Assembly: GCA_035048495.1 (NCBI GenBank) | Contig: CM068552.1 | Location: 21,206,154-21,270,153, forward strand | From: Euptelea pleiosperma | Lineage: Eukaryota; Streptophyta; Magnoliopsida; Ranunculales; Eupteleaceae | Length of the DNA stretch: 64,000 bases | Direction of reading: 5' to 3' | Shown here: piece after piece, positions 45,643 to 57,547 of the stretch | Numbering within the stretch: position 1 is the stretch's first letter | Layout: the number at the start of each line of letters is the position of its first letter | Program-made: the position numbers and the translations under genes | The notes under the pieces: model-generated | What the model saw: only the letters and a program-made list of their open reading frames with translations | The model's database searches: none | Told to the model about the DNA's origin: nothing

Positions 45643-47495
45643 ATGGATTTGGAAAGAGAGGGTGGTGATGTCACTCGTCCACCATTATTTGATGGAAATA
45701 ACTATGCTTATTGGAAAGCTAGGATGTGAGCTTTTCTTAAATCTTTTGATGAAAAAATTTGGATGATTACTATTTTGGGTTGGAAACAACCAATGGAAGA
45801 ATCTGCTGATAATGAAAACCTATGAAAAAATGGACTAAGGATGAAAATGACCAATCTAACTGGAATAGTAAATGTCTCAATGCTATCTTCTGTTCAGTCA
45901 ATGTTGATGAATTTCATCGGATCTCGACATGTGAAACTGCAAAGCGTGGGATATTCTTGAGGTTACTCATGACAGAACAAATACTTTGAAGATTTGTAAG
46001 ATTCAAATGCTAATTTTCAAATTTGAAAATATTAGAATAGATGATAATGAAGTATTTTCTGAATTTTATGCTAAATTATCTAATATTGTTAATTGTTGCT
46101 TTAATCTTGGAGAGAAAATTCATGAGTCTAAGGTTGTGAGAAAGGTTCTTAGATCTTTACCTTTAAGATTCCAATCTAAGGTCACAGCCATAGAAGAATG
46201 TAAAGATATTGATGCTATCAATATAAATGAATTGGTTGGTTCACTTCAGACTTTTGAAATTAATCTTCATCAGACTAAGAAAAATAAAGAATTGCTGTAA
46301 AAGTCTCAAAGAATGACTCTGATGAGTCTGATGATGATTCTTGTCAAGATATATAGTGAGGACATAGCTCTACTTGTGAAGGGTTTTAGAAAATACTTAC
46401 GCAGCAAGAACTAAAATTTTTCTAGAGCTGTAGAAAGCTCTAAGGAAAAAACCAAACCCCGTGATAGGTTCAAATGGAAAGAAACTAGACAACCTAAGTC
46501 TAATGAGATTCAGTGTTATGAATGTAGAAGATATGGACTCATGTCTACTGATTGTGCTAATAAGAAGATTAAAGGGAGAAATAAGGCGATGAATGTTACT
46601 TGGGATAACAGCGAAGGTGAGTCCGATGACTCTTGTGAAGGTAATGATGTTATTAATTATAAATCCTTCATTGCTCCTATTACTGCCACTGTTACAAGTA
46701 ATGCAGTTACCCAGGTTGACCAATTGTCTAAATGTCAAAGTAACTCTGACAGGGAAGATGATGATATCAAAGTTGCTTATCAGAAGTTATACAGAGAAAG
46801 CATGAGGATGGCCAAATCCAATAAACGTCTTAGTGATAAAATTGAATCTCTAGAAAAAGAAAATCTCATTTTAACTAGGGAAAGTGAAAAATACGGAGAT
46901 CTTTCTAGACAGCTTGAAAAAGAAAAAGTTGACCTCCAAGACAAAGTAAAATTTCTTGAATCAGAATATCATAATTGTTTGGAGAAGTGGAAGTCACTTG
47001 ACCTTGATTTAGTATAGTTGAAAAAAGACTTGTCTTATATTTCTCAAAGCACTAAGAAATTAAATGAGATCTTAGGTATGAGAATATGGATTGGAGATAG
47101 GAGAGGGTTAGGATATGTTGAATCTATGAACTCCTCATCTCGATCTGGAACAAAATTTGTAAGTTAAAGCCCAAGTTCCTCCCAAAACACTTTTGAACTT
47201 TTCTACACCCTTGATTGAGATTCCTATTTGTTATCGGTGTGGGATTAAAGGTCATGTTGTTACTAAATGCCCTAAAAAGAAATGGACTCCACCCTATTAT
47301 ACATCTTCTGGGAGTCAGGATAATATTGTTTACAAGATTTGGGCATTGAATCATAAGTCTGAGGTCTTGAGAAAAGAGATTGCCAAATTGAATAATTTGA
47401 AAGATATCAAGACCAAGAGGAAGATTCATCCTAATTATCAAACCTATAAAATGAAAAGAAACTATCAAGTTCAACCTAAAGTTACAACCATGTGA
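45643..47495 (+). pseudogene. copia gag pseudogene (UBN2-type, two zinc knuckles)
   Basis: ATG 45643 opens MDLEREGGDVTRPPLFDGNNYAYW, with a stop in the W-A-R-M region and later frameshifts. The gag core continues at 45986-46300 (FSEFYAKLSNIVNCCFNLGEK, KVLRSLPLRFQSKVTAIEE). Next come a knuckle CYECRRYGLMSTDC (46512-46553), a coiled coil rich in Lys/Glu (46760-47010), and a second knuckle CYRCGIKGHVVTKCP (47230-47275). This layout fits SIRE/Maximus-like copia. No protease, integrase or RT follows, so the element lost pol. Confidence 0.8.
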
Positions 47496-47790
47496 GTGAG
47501 AAATGATGATTTAAAGTATCTAAATTCTATTAGGTCTGAGTACCTTAGGAAGTCTAGTGACCCATATCTCATTGATTGAGAGTGTGTTGTTCATAGCCTA
47601 AGTTTGTGCGTTACTTGTTTATTCTGGTATTTCCTAGTGCTATGATGTGTGTATGTTAGTGAGAATTTGCATTCATTTAGGATATCATTCCTGCATGCTT
47701 GAGCATATGATAATACATTTCTCATTACTGTGATTTTTTTGCCTAGTTGCTTTCTTGCATTGTTTTTGTTTGCATATATTAAAAAAATAT

Positions 47791-48656
47791 AATTTTTGAC
47801 ATACCCCCCATGTTATCTTTAAAATTTGACATACCCCCCCCACCCCCACAATTTGAAAAAGCTGACATACCCCCCTATGACTCGGTCCACTGTCATTTGA
47901 CCAGTGTTGACCCGAGTTGACTACCATTTTTTTTACTAAATGGCAGAAATGACCTTGTCTTCAACCTTGGAATTGGGCAAAAACCCAAACCCCAAATCAA
48001 ACGGCTGTGGTGGACAGCCAGCCAAGATATTCCAATGGGTTGGCTGCCCATCACTGGCAACCAACCCACCAGAGTCTCATGGCCAGCCGGCCACCACTCT
48101 GGCAATAATTTAGAACCTAAGGATTAAAAAAAAAAGAACAACATAAAATTTTAGTTTTAAAATTTTCATTAACATAAATGAAAAACAAGACAATTTTCAT
48201 CAACTTAAATGAAAAACAAGACAAAGCAATTTATATTTTAAGCTTTTAAGACGTGGATTTTTGGAAAGAGGGGATCTCTCAATTTTAAAATATTCCTTCA
48301 TGAGTTTTATCTATTTTGTTTGGGGGTTTTTTCTTCTCAATATTTGTTTTATCCATAGAAAATCAAAAAAAAAAATCTCAACTTTACCAACATGCTGGGT
48401 TTTAATTTTTATTTTTAATCTCCTCTTTTCATGTTTGATTTGGGGTTTGGGTTTTAGCCTAAACCCAAACCCTTGTTCTAAAGTTGAAGACAAGGGCACT
48501 TTCGTCCTTTAATACAAAATTTTGTAGTCAACTCGGGTCAACACTGGTCAAATGACAGTGGACCGAGTCATAGGGGGGTATGTCAGCTTTTTCAAAGCAT
48601 GGGGGTGGGGGGGTATGTCAAATTTTAAAGATAACATAGGGGGTATGTCAAAAATT
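47791..48656. mobile_element. Long-TIR transposon (866 bp) nested in the copia remnant
   Basis: Inverted repeats begin aatttttgacatacccccc. Highly matching arms span 47791-47924 and 48524-48656 (134 and 133 bp), and weaker pairing continues to ~48002 and ~48433. Repeated ggggggtatgtca words occur three times in each arm. No transposase. It is flanked by A-runs, so no TSD could be read. Confidence 0.8.
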
Positions 48657-50048
48657 CCCGAAAAAAAAATTAGAAAGTTGAAAAACCAAAACTATTTTGT
48701 GTCTTGTTATGATTTTTATTTTAGAGTTGTGTTCTGCATTGATGAGACTTTGGTTGATTAGCATTGACTCTAGAAAACCCTAGAACCAGGACTTGACATA
48801 TGGTAAATTGAGACTAGATCATTGTAATTAATTCTAGAATATTTAAAAGATTAGTTTGCTTTACTATTTCTCAGTTAGTGAAAATTTATAGTTTTTTACT
48901 TGTGCTTTTACATACACACTGATTGACACTAGTAAGGACTAGATTTGATTGATGTTATATAGCTAGTACCATTTTCAGAAATAAGGAATAAATCTCTACT
49001 AGTTATGACTTTAAATTAGTAGTGATCATACCCTCAGTTGATTTTGAAACTTTACTATAATCGACTGTTGGCTTCTTGGTTTGTAAGTGATATTTATGAA
49101 AAAATATATCTTCAAAAATTAAAGTGAAAGCTATTTGTATTGCCCTAATAAAATTGAAGTCTGATTCTATTTGCTACAGAAAAGAGCTACTTATTCAAGA
49201 AGCTTGAAAACTACCATTGACACAAGTGAAAAATAATCAATTTGCTACAAAAATTCTTATCCTGTTAGCAAATACACTTGATAATGAGTGAAATGAAAGA
49301 ACTCTAAACTCTAATGAGGATTTCATATCTGGATACGAGATACATCTCTGGTATTCTACAAATGCGTATATAGTGTTGACTAGATATCTTACTTTGTATC
49401 TCATTTAGTTACAAGTCAGATCACAATACACACAAAGATTAGACTTTGAAAATCTATCTAAAGTGAACTAGTACCTCTGACTCTTACTGACAAATGGCCT
49501 AAATTGACTACATTTGAAATTTTCATGATTGAACTGTGTAAATAGTCAAACATTCTAGGAACTATAGTTGTCAGTACATATCAACCAGAGACTCTACATA
49601 CTTATATTTAACTCATATTTTTATTTTAATTAAATGGCATTGCATCACGTTATACTGGTTGTGATTTTTCTTGAGTCTGCTTGATAGGGGGAGTATTTTA
49701 CCGCTGTATGTTGTTATTGTTAGATGCATTTCATGTATTTTAGAATTAAATGTGCATTTCAGTATGGTTTTTGATTTAGAGATACTTTTGTTGATTCATG
49801 ATCATATCTATTGATTTGAGTGTTGATCTGTACCTTTATTGATTATCTTATGGGGTATATTCTTTACCCTTTGTTAATTTGTGACAAAAATGAGAAAAAT
49901 TTATTGATGACATTTAGGGGGAGAAATGTCGTTTAGGGGAGAAAGTGTTCTCCTATAGAATTGCATATAATCCCCTGCTAATAGAAACTTAAAAGAAACA
50001 CAACTTATATTGATACAACAACTTCTATTGATACAGGAGGAAATTCAA
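48657..50048 (+). mobile_element. Remaining 3' part of the copia element, pol-less
   Basis: No pol frames. Purine tracts gatagggggagta (49684) and atttagggggagaaatg (49913) look like copia polypurine tracts, but no 3' LTR matching 44.6-45.57 kb follows before the DMP gene. Confidence 0.45.
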
Positions 50049-50717
50049 TCAGTTTCCTGAGCTGACAGGATAACCTATGCCATGTCGTCTCGTCGGAAAA
50101 ACCACAAACAACAAGCTGCAGAGAATCCCAATTCCCATGGGGATGATATTCAAAACTTCTTGAGTTTCATGTTCTGGCTGCGGGTAGAAGCAATCCAAGA
50201 CGTTCTTATCCCTCAAGGCAACTGCTGCGAACACGAGAACCGAAAGGATCGCATGGACACCATCGATGAACCTGAGTCGGTACTTGCTGAGATCAGGAAG
50301 GCTCGATCCTGTGGTTGGGTAGTCAAAAAGCCACATGCCTTTGAAGGTTGCGAGACCATAATAAACCTGCCCATCTGTTGATTTGAAGCTGTCAGTGATG
50401 CAAGCGAGGAAACAGGACGCAGCAAGGAGTAGTAACATGATTTGTGTCGTGGGACGGGTGACGGAGTCGCAGGCACCGTTGTTGGTGAATGTAGGAGTGA
50501 GGAGTTGGAAGGCCAAGAGGGTGCCTGTTGGTAGGAGATTGGCTAAGTGGGCAGTGCTGGCTAAGGTCTGGGTGATGGCTCGTTGTGGAAGTGAGGGAAC
50601 CGGGGGAGGTTTTTGTATTTGAACGGCCTCCTGTTCATCGGTATCTGATCCCGATGTGCTTGTTGTTGTCTCTGTTTTTGATTCCCGGGTGGTTTTTGAT
50701 CTTGTTCTGAGAGACAT
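50049..50717 (-). CDS. DUF679 domain membrane protein (DMP family)
   Basis: Intact single-exon ORF of 222 aa on the - strand. DMPs are plant-specific four-helix endomembrane proteins; members are linked to senescence, and the DMP8/9 branch to gamete fusion. Visible here: a Ser/Thr-rich acidic N-tail (1-40), helix 1 (~59-77) with LLPTGTLLAF, helix 2 (~92-109) ending in TDSFK, a loop with YYGLATFKGMWLFDY (119-133), helix 3 (~150-168) and helix 4 (~190-208) ending FPTRRHGIGYP. The GLATFKG loop is closer to DMP2/3-type proteins than to DMP8/9; this is a judgement from memory. The ATG follows an A-rich leader and is the first in frame. Lack of introns is usual in this family. A truncated copia element ends about 100 bp beyond the stop codon. 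Confidence 0.92.
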   Translation of the reverse strand: MSLRTRSKTTRESKTETTTSTSGSDTDEQEAVQIQKPPPVPSLPQRAITQTLASTAHLANLLPTGTLLAFQLLTPTFTNNGACDSVTRPTTQIMLLLLAASCFLACITDSFKSTDGQVYYGLATFKGMWLFDYPTTGSSLPDLSKYRLRFIDGVHAILSVLVFAAVALRDKNVLDCFYPQPEHETQEVLNIIPMGIGILCSLLFVVFPTRRHGIGYPVSSGN

Positions 50718-51000
50718 TTTTTTTTTTTGTGTCTGATGGGTTGGTGAAGATGAATGATAGAAGGTTGAGAGATAAGAAATTTGTTGAGAGGTGGAGCCGG
50801 AGGAGGTTGAATTTGCTTGTCTCTCACGGTGTTAGGTTGTTTCCATGGTGTTTCCTACTGGTTTTGTGTTGACATGTTCCTTGTTCCTGTTTTTGGGCTT
50901 CAGTGATCTCAGCCGCCACGATATTGACTATTGACGACCAATTGGTGAATTAGCTATTATTATATTCGGATGTGTGGTCGTCAGTACATGTACTAGATAT
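50718..51000 (-). promoter_or_regulatory. DMP upstream region
   Basis: Leader and promoter side of the DMP gene, read on the - strand. There is an A-run directly before the ATG, a pyrimidine-rich leader, a CCAAT-like box inside ccaattgg near 50940, and an AT-rich tataataata tract near 50960-50971. No convincing TATA box at normal spacing was found. Confidence 0.3.
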
Positions 51001-51350
51001 GGTCAATAGTCCGATTATGAACGGTTAGGATGTTCCAAACTTTGTAAATATGCACTTCTGCCATTTGATTTTGGACCCTTTTCTCCACAACGGTCAATGA
51101 CGGATCTTGATCCAACGGTTATGATTGTTGACTAGAAAGACCCATTGGGAGTCATCAAAGTTGATGATGAACCAGTGCGAGCCACGTGACACACTCATAG
51201 AGACCACTGGATCATTCTTTCAGCAATGGTCAATTATGGATCTTGAGCCAACGGTCAGGAATATTGAAGAATATTAGTTGGCTTATCCACTTATACAGTG
51301 TGGAACGATCAACGACGTGAATAAGTTGTTGACTAGTAGGATGCGTTGGG
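51001..51350. other. Fragments of cacgtgg-family MITE, no gene
   Basis: agtcatcaaagttgatga and gcgagccacgtgacac occur at 51150-51195; the rest is not assigned. Confidence 0.4.
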
Positions 51351-51739
51351 AGTAGAACTTTGCTGATGGACATATGTAAGCAAAGTTGATAATGGACGAC
51401 AGTATGAGCTACGTGGCACGCTCTTAGAGACCACTAAGGGCATGGATGTTTGGCCCATCCCTAAGTGGACCTAAATACCACAAATCGGCTTGATTAGTGA
51501 TTTCTAAGCGTTAGATTGTAGTCTGTTTTCGTGGGTTGATTTTTAACCGTGGAAATTGACCATTTTAGGGTTATTTAAGGTACACAGATCATATGGCTTG
51601 AAATCACTAATAAGTATTATTTTTGGTATGTAGGTCCACTTAGGATGAGCCAAACGATCATATGGCCAATGGTCTCTAAAAAGTGCTACGTGGCTCATAA
51701 TGTGGTCCGTTATCAGACTGCGTCAGCAAAGTCTTACTA
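51351..51739. mobile_element. Palindromic MITE of the cacgtgg family
   Basis: Arms agtagaactttgctga ... gagctacgtggcacgctcttagagac and gtctctaaaaagtgctacgtggctca ... tcagcaaagtcttact enclose the family core. Confidence 0.6.
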
Positions 51740-51816
51740 GACGTGTTGGTATAACTTTTGACGATGAAAACCAAAACGTCACGTTCACGTTTAGGCTAAG
51801 AAGCAAGTCTGCCGAA

Positions 51817-52841
51817 TCTATATAACAATACAGGACGGTTGTCTCCCCTCTTATCCGGCTTCATAAAGGATGGCCGAGATCTTATCACACCAAATGGATA
51901 GTGGATCTCAGCCACTCACACCCGATTTTGACAAACGCTTTGTCGATGAGTGCCGTGGGCATAGGTCACCTACTATCTATATAACAAAACAGGGAAGTTG
52001 TCTCCCCACTTATACCCCCCCTTATCTGTTTCAACAAAGAAGGGCCGAGATCTTATCACCCAAATAGATGATGGATCTCAGCCACTCACACTCGATTTTG
52101 GCAAATGCTTTGTCGGGCAGTGCCGAGGGCACGGGTCACCAACTATCAATATAACAAGTGCCTGTGGTTTTCTTATTCCCCCTCTTATCTTATATGGCTT
52201 CAATAATAAGTGGCTGAGATCCACTATGCTTCATATCGATGGCTGAGATTAACTCCCACCCGATTTGACAAACACTTTGTTGGATAGTGCCGCGGACACG
52301 GGCCACCCACGCATATAATAAGATAACTCAGTTGTATTCTCTTATCTTATCCATCCATCTAATGTGGACGGTTAGATAAAGAGTGGTTGAGATCAAATCC
52401 ATCGATCTAATGTGGATGGTTGGATTTTAGCCACTCAATCCATCCCATTTGACCTTAATTTATTCAAAATTTGAATTTCAACACTGTTATTTTTTGTTAT
52501 TTCTGTTATTTTCTCATTTCTCCCTATGTGCGTTACAATCCGTTATAACAACCGTTATAATGGAAAAAACAGTAATGCGCGCCCCAATCCGTTATACAAT
52601 TTGAGTGCCGAAGACACCCAACTTTTGCAAACGCTTTTGTCAGAGAGTGCCGTGGGCATGGGCCATTTACTATTCTATATAACAAAATACATTGGTTGTC
52701 TCCTTATACCTCCTCTTATAAGCATCAACAAAGAAGGGCCGAGATCTAATCCTCCCCCAAATGGACGGTGGATCTCCGCCACTCAACTGATTTTGGCAAA
52801 TTCTTTGTCGTGGAGTGCTGATGGCATGGGGCACCCACTAA
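51817..52841 (+). mobile_element. Non-autonomous Helitron, copy 3 (first of a tandem pair)
   Basis: Starts A|TCTATATAACAATACAGG at 51817 and ends in ggcatggggcaccCACTAA at 52841. It carries a second internal copy of the 5'-end sequence at ~51977. 1,025 bp. Confidence 0.78.
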
Positions 52842-53910
52842 TTTATATAACAAAACAGGACAGTTGTCTCCCCCTCTTATCTGACTTCATAAAGGATGGC
52901 CGAGATCTTATCACACCAAATGGACGGTGGATCTCAGCCACTCACACCCAATTTTGACAAACGCTTTGTCGATGAGTGCCGTGGGCACAGGTCACCTACT
53001 ATTTACCTACATTTAAGGAATGAAATAGGTTGGATTTACGTATAGCCCAAGGGTCAGGCTCAGGAGCCCGACTTTTTATGCCTCGAGAGGGGTGTTACCG
53101 TTAAAACGGATTGAAACGGCAGGGGCAAAAATGAAAAAAGTATTTTAATGGATTTTAATGATTTTAACGGAAAAAAGTGGTGCTGAAATTCAAATTTTAA
53201 ATTTTGAATTTTGAAAATTGAAAATTAAAAAAAAAAAATAGAATTTAACGAAAATTTAATGGTTTTCTTATACCCCTCTTATCTTATATGGCTTCAATAA
53301 TGAGTGGCTGAGATCCACTATGCTTCATATCGATGGCTGAGACTACCTCCCACACAAACACTTTGTTCGAAAGTGCCGCGGGCACGGGCCACCGACGCAT
53401 ATATCAAGACAACTCAGTTGTATTATCTAATGTGGACGGTTAGATAAAGAGTGGTTGAGATCAAATCCATCGATCTAATGTGGATGGTTAGATTTCAGCC
53501 ACTCAGTCTGCCTCATTTGACCTCAATTTATTAAAAATTTAAATTTCAACACTGTTATTTTTTTGTTATTTCTGTTATTTTCTCATTTCTCCCTCTGCGC
53601 GTAACAATCCATTATAACAGCCGTTATAATAGAAAAAACGGTAACGCCCCAGTCCGTTATACCATTTGAGTGCCGAAGGCACCCAAGTTTTACAAACGCT
53701 TTTGTAGGAGAGTGCTGTGGGCATGGGCCATTTACTATTCTATATAACAAAACACATTGGTTGTCTCCCTACTTGTACGTCCTCTTATAAGCATCAACAA
53801 AGAAGGGCCGAGATCTAATCCTCCTCCAAATGGACTGTGGATCTCCGCCACTCACCTGATTTTGGCAAATTCTTTGTCGAGGAGTGCCGATGGCACGGGC
53901 CACCCACTAG
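52842..53910 (+). mobile_element. Non-autonomous Helitron, copy 4 (second of a tandem pair)
   Basis: Abuts copy 3 with no spacer: CTAA|TTTATATAACAAAACAGG. Ends with hairpin GTGCCGATGGCAC and CACTAG at 53910, followed by T. 1,069 bp. Its 5' TC has become TT. Confidence 0.8.
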
Positions 53911-54050
53911 TACAACAAATTAGAGGAAATTTCAATTTTACAAATAAAGGGTGTTAGTTGGTCCATGTATTTATTATGTATTTATTATGCGTAGGCAGTA
54001 GGTCCATGTTATTGTTATGGCCTTGTCAGAGTCTCATTCCAATCAAAATC

Positions 54051-54450
54051 GAGTAAGACATTGAAGACAGGGCCCTGTCATCAAGGCCAATGACAGGATG
54101 AAATAGGAGCCACGTGGCATACTCTTAGAGGACTGACCGTAGGATGTTTTTACAATCCCTAGATGGACCTACAAACAAAATATCAGCTTGATTTGTGATT
54201 TCAAACCTGTGGATCTTTGTACCTCGAATAATAGTCAATAATGCTCAAATTTCACACGGGTAAAATCAACCCATTAAAACAATTCCAATCCAACGCCTAG
54301 AAATCACTAATCGGGCTGATTTTTGGTTTTTCAGTCCACCTAATGATTGGCCAAACATCCATAGGGTCAGAATCCTCTAAGAGTGTTCCACGGATTGTGC
54401 CCTGTCATCGGCCTTGATGACAGGCACTGTCATCAAAGTTTTATTCTCTC
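54051..54450. mobile_element. Palindromic MITE of the cacgtgg family, best-preserved ends
   Basis: Outer arms gagtaagacattgaagacaggg ... cctgtcatcaaggccaatgacagg pair with cctgtcatcggccttgatgacagg ... atcaaagttttattctc; the inner core is as in the other copies. Confidence 0.6.
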
Positions 54451-54576
54451 AATCGAGGTCCGCCCCCTTTAACGACCCTGATTTGCTCCTTTTAATCTTT
54501 AATAGGAATGTTGGGACCCACATAAGCAATTATTGGTAGGTAAGCTTGGGGTTAGGCGGACCCCTATGGTACGTAC

Positions 54577-54665
54577 CATGGTTTTATAAACGGCGGTTTA
54601 AACGGTTTTAACGGTAACGCCTCCAGTCCGTTAAACACCCTTAAAACGGCCTCCTTTAAACCTTG
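54577..54665. mobile_element. 89-bp hAT-type MITE with 8-bp TSD
   Basis: Ends CATGGTTTTATAAACGG / CCTTTAAACCTTG, flanked by GTACGTAC at 54569-54576 and 54666-54673. The interior repeats taaaacgg / ggttttaacgg words. Confidence 0.85.
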
Positions 54666-54900
54666 GTACGTACAACCTGAAGCGTCCTCAAGCAAAATGC
54701 GGGACAGCTCATCATCAGAAAGGAGGGTACAAGAGTTCTTCGTTAAGAGTAGCACAATTATGAGAATGTTTTAGAAGCGGCGGAAATTTGGAAGCGGCAT
54801 CATGCACCCAATCATATTGACGTGCCTATACGGGGCCCACAAAATTTATTCAAAGGTCTAATTTTTTATTTATCTAAAAGGATTCAAACACAAGATTTTA

Positions 54901-55187
54901 GTAACACCCCCCTTAAATTTGAAAGTAATTTACTTTCGACCTTTAGGATTATCCCCCCTTGACCTAGTTTAATCATCATTTGACTAACTTTAAAGTGTGA
55001 CATGCATTATGCGCCTGATAATGCACCTATGAAAGGACTATAACATTGCAATTACAATGCTAACGACGCGTAATTCAAGTCCATTTTAATTCAAGTCAAC
55101 CATGTTAAACTAGGTCAAGGGGGGTAATCCTAATGTTTGAAAGTATAAGGGGGTATTACAAATTACTTTCATATTTCAGGGGGATGT
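54901..55187. mobile_element. MITE with ~65-100 bp inverted repeats (ttagtaacaccccc)
   Basis: Left ttttagtaacacccccctt ... attatcccccttgacctagttt; right aaactaggtcaaggggggtaat ... gggggatgttactaaaa. Confidence 0.65.
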
Positions 55188-56190
55188 TACTAAAATATCC
55201 TATTTAAATTATAAATAGTAAACTTTTATAACCCTAATCATAAAATAGTAGAATTTTAATAACCTTATCCAACCCTATGCATTTGTTTGCAAATCAGGTC
55301 ATGTTTCGATCACAATTTGGGTTTGGATCATGTGTTATGGATCTTGGTTAGATTCGGATCCGATCCAATTCCATGTCGTACATCTGATTTAGTTATCTCA
55401 TTGTTTTAGACGATAAAAGAGTAGTGATATGTGCTTACAAAAAAATTTAGTTATCATTGTTGTTGCTGCACCTATGAAATGATCATAACATTGCAATTAC
55501 AGTGCTAACGACGTGTAATTTAAGTCCATTTTGACTCAAGTCAACCACTGTTAAACGAGGTCAAGGGGGTAATCCTAATGTTTGAAAGTATAAGGGGGTA
55601 TTACAAATTACTTTCAAATTTTAGGGGGGGGGGGTGTTATTAAAATATCCTATTTAAATTATAAATAGTAGACTTTTATAACCCTAATAATAAAATAATA
55701 GACTTTTAATAACCTGATCCAACCCTATGCATTTGTTTGCAAATCAGGTCATGTTTCGATCACAATTTGGGTTTGGATCATGTGTTATGGATCTTGGTCA
55801 GATTCGGATCCAATCTAATTCCATGTCATACATCTAATTCAGTTATCTCATTGGTTTAGACAATAAAAGAGTAGTGATATGTGCTTACAAAAAAAATGTA
55901 GCTATCATTATTGTTGCCGCACCTATGAAATGACCATAACATTGCAATTAAACGAGTGTAATTTAAGTCCATTTTAACTCAAGTCAACTACTGTTAAACT
56001 AGGTCAATGGGGGGTAATCCTAATGTTTGAAAGTATAAGGGGGGATTACAAATTACTTTCAAATTTCAGGGGGTGTTACTAAAATATCCTATTTAAATTA
56101 TAAATAGTAGACTTTTATAACCCTAATAATAAAATAATAGACTTTTAATAACTTGATCCAACCCTCTGTATTTGTTTGCAAATCAAGTCA
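55023..56190 (+). repeat. Tandem triplication, ~450-bp unit
   Basis: The unit start gcacctatgaaa...cataacattgcaatta falls at 55023, 55468 and 55919 (spacings 445 and 451). Each unit has the right half of the ttagtaac MITE and downstream flank (cctatttaaattataaatagta ... tgtgttatggatcttgg). The third copy stops near 56190. Confidence 0.9.
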
Positions 56191-56196
56191 TGTTTC

Positions 56197-57547
56197 GATC
56201 GTAGTTGCTAAGTTCGTGAATGATTTGCGAATTATTCGCAAACAATTGATCTTTGAGGTAATACCATATAAAACGGCCAAACCAATGAAAGATTCGAAAC
56301 AATTCGCGATTTTTTATGGGTGCGTGTTCTATTCGCGGCTAATTCGGTTAGCCATTAAAATCAGCTCTTTTGTTTGGGTAAAAAAGAGGAAAAAAAATAA
56401 CCTAATCTCCTCTTCGTCTTCATCCCTCCCAAACTCCCCTTCACTCTCCTCTCTTTCCCGTCTCTTCTTGTCATCTCTTGCTACCGTCACTCCCACCACC
56501 TCTGGATGACCATTGGTTCTACTAGATCTACGAGCAAAAAATAGTTCCCTTTTTCGAATCTTGTGGTGTGGATATGGCGCTGCATCTGGGGAAGGCCAAT
56601 GAGGGGCTGCATGCTAGCAAACCCTACCATCGATGAACCTAATTTTATGTTCTCAACACCATTCTACAATTTTCACTTATCCATGAGCAAAGAAATCGAG
56701 CCTGTGTTTGCTGCACTTGTTTCTTTTTCTCTCAAAACTGCCTCCCTCATTGGCAAACACTTTTTAATTTTTGAAATTTGATATTTGTCTAAGAACATGA
56801 GAAATGCTAGCAAGAAACTCGGAATAAGAGATGCATCTGTTTATGTCTTGTCTTTTACAAGGTTATGTCTGTGAAACCTTCTCCGTATGTTCTTTTTCTA
56901 AGCTCTCCCATTTGTTTTTCTCTATTTTTTATATTTATTTTTTATAGGGACGTGCGACTCTAGGGACCCCATTTTGGCGTACCCACATAGAAGATGAATA
57001 AATGGCTGGTTTTTGGTGAGGATGAACTCCTCACGATATAGATCACCCTTACAGAAAATCAGCCCATTCTGAAATTTCTAACCCCATCATCAGATGTGGT
57101 TTTCAAGTTACACGATAAAAATCAACGGTTCATAATTCTTCAACTTCTAAACTAGTCTATGAATATCAGAATGATTTGAATTTTTGTGATGATGATCTCC
57201 TCACCATAGAGATCATCCTCACCAAAAATCAGCCATTGATTCCTCTTCTATGTGGGTACGCCAAAGTGGGCTTCAAAAATGGGGCTCCCCAAAGTCCGAC
57301 CCTTTTTTTATAACATATATATCTTTCGAGTGTGCCTCGAGACTAACTTGTAGACTCATGTATTTGACGAATTTATAAAATCAATTTTTTAGCTCATTGC
57401 CGAATTAAACACGAATAACTATAGGTATGAACCTTTGCCGTTCTATGACTTTTCGACCTAATTTTTAACGCCACATTTTTAGACTATAACCGAATTATAC
57501 TCGAACTTTTCCCGTCTCAAATTTTGGCATATCCGAACTTAACAACT
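56197..57547. mobile_element. Probable hAT-like element with tagttgctaagttcg ends
   Basis: Left TAGTTGCTAAGTTCG (56199) and right CGAACTTAACAACTA (to ~57547) are inverted. The right side meets the L1 3' end directly and no TSD is visible. The interior includes a C/T-rich tract (56405-56500) and the Mutator-type MITE below. No transposase recognised. Confidence 0.45.
56947..57302. mobile_element. Mutator-type MITE, second copy
   Basis: Same inverted core as 5934-6284 (gcgtacccacatagaagatga / tcctcttctatgtgggtacgc), ending ...gtccgaccc. Flanks are ttttttata (left) and tttttttata (right), i.e. a TSD with a one-base slip in the T-run. Confidence 0.75.

Noticed and set aside
57302..57310. T-run as the A-tail of the large LINE
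   Set aside because: It is the right-hand target duplication (ttttttata) of the Mutator-type MITE at 56947-57302; the same word is on its left side.
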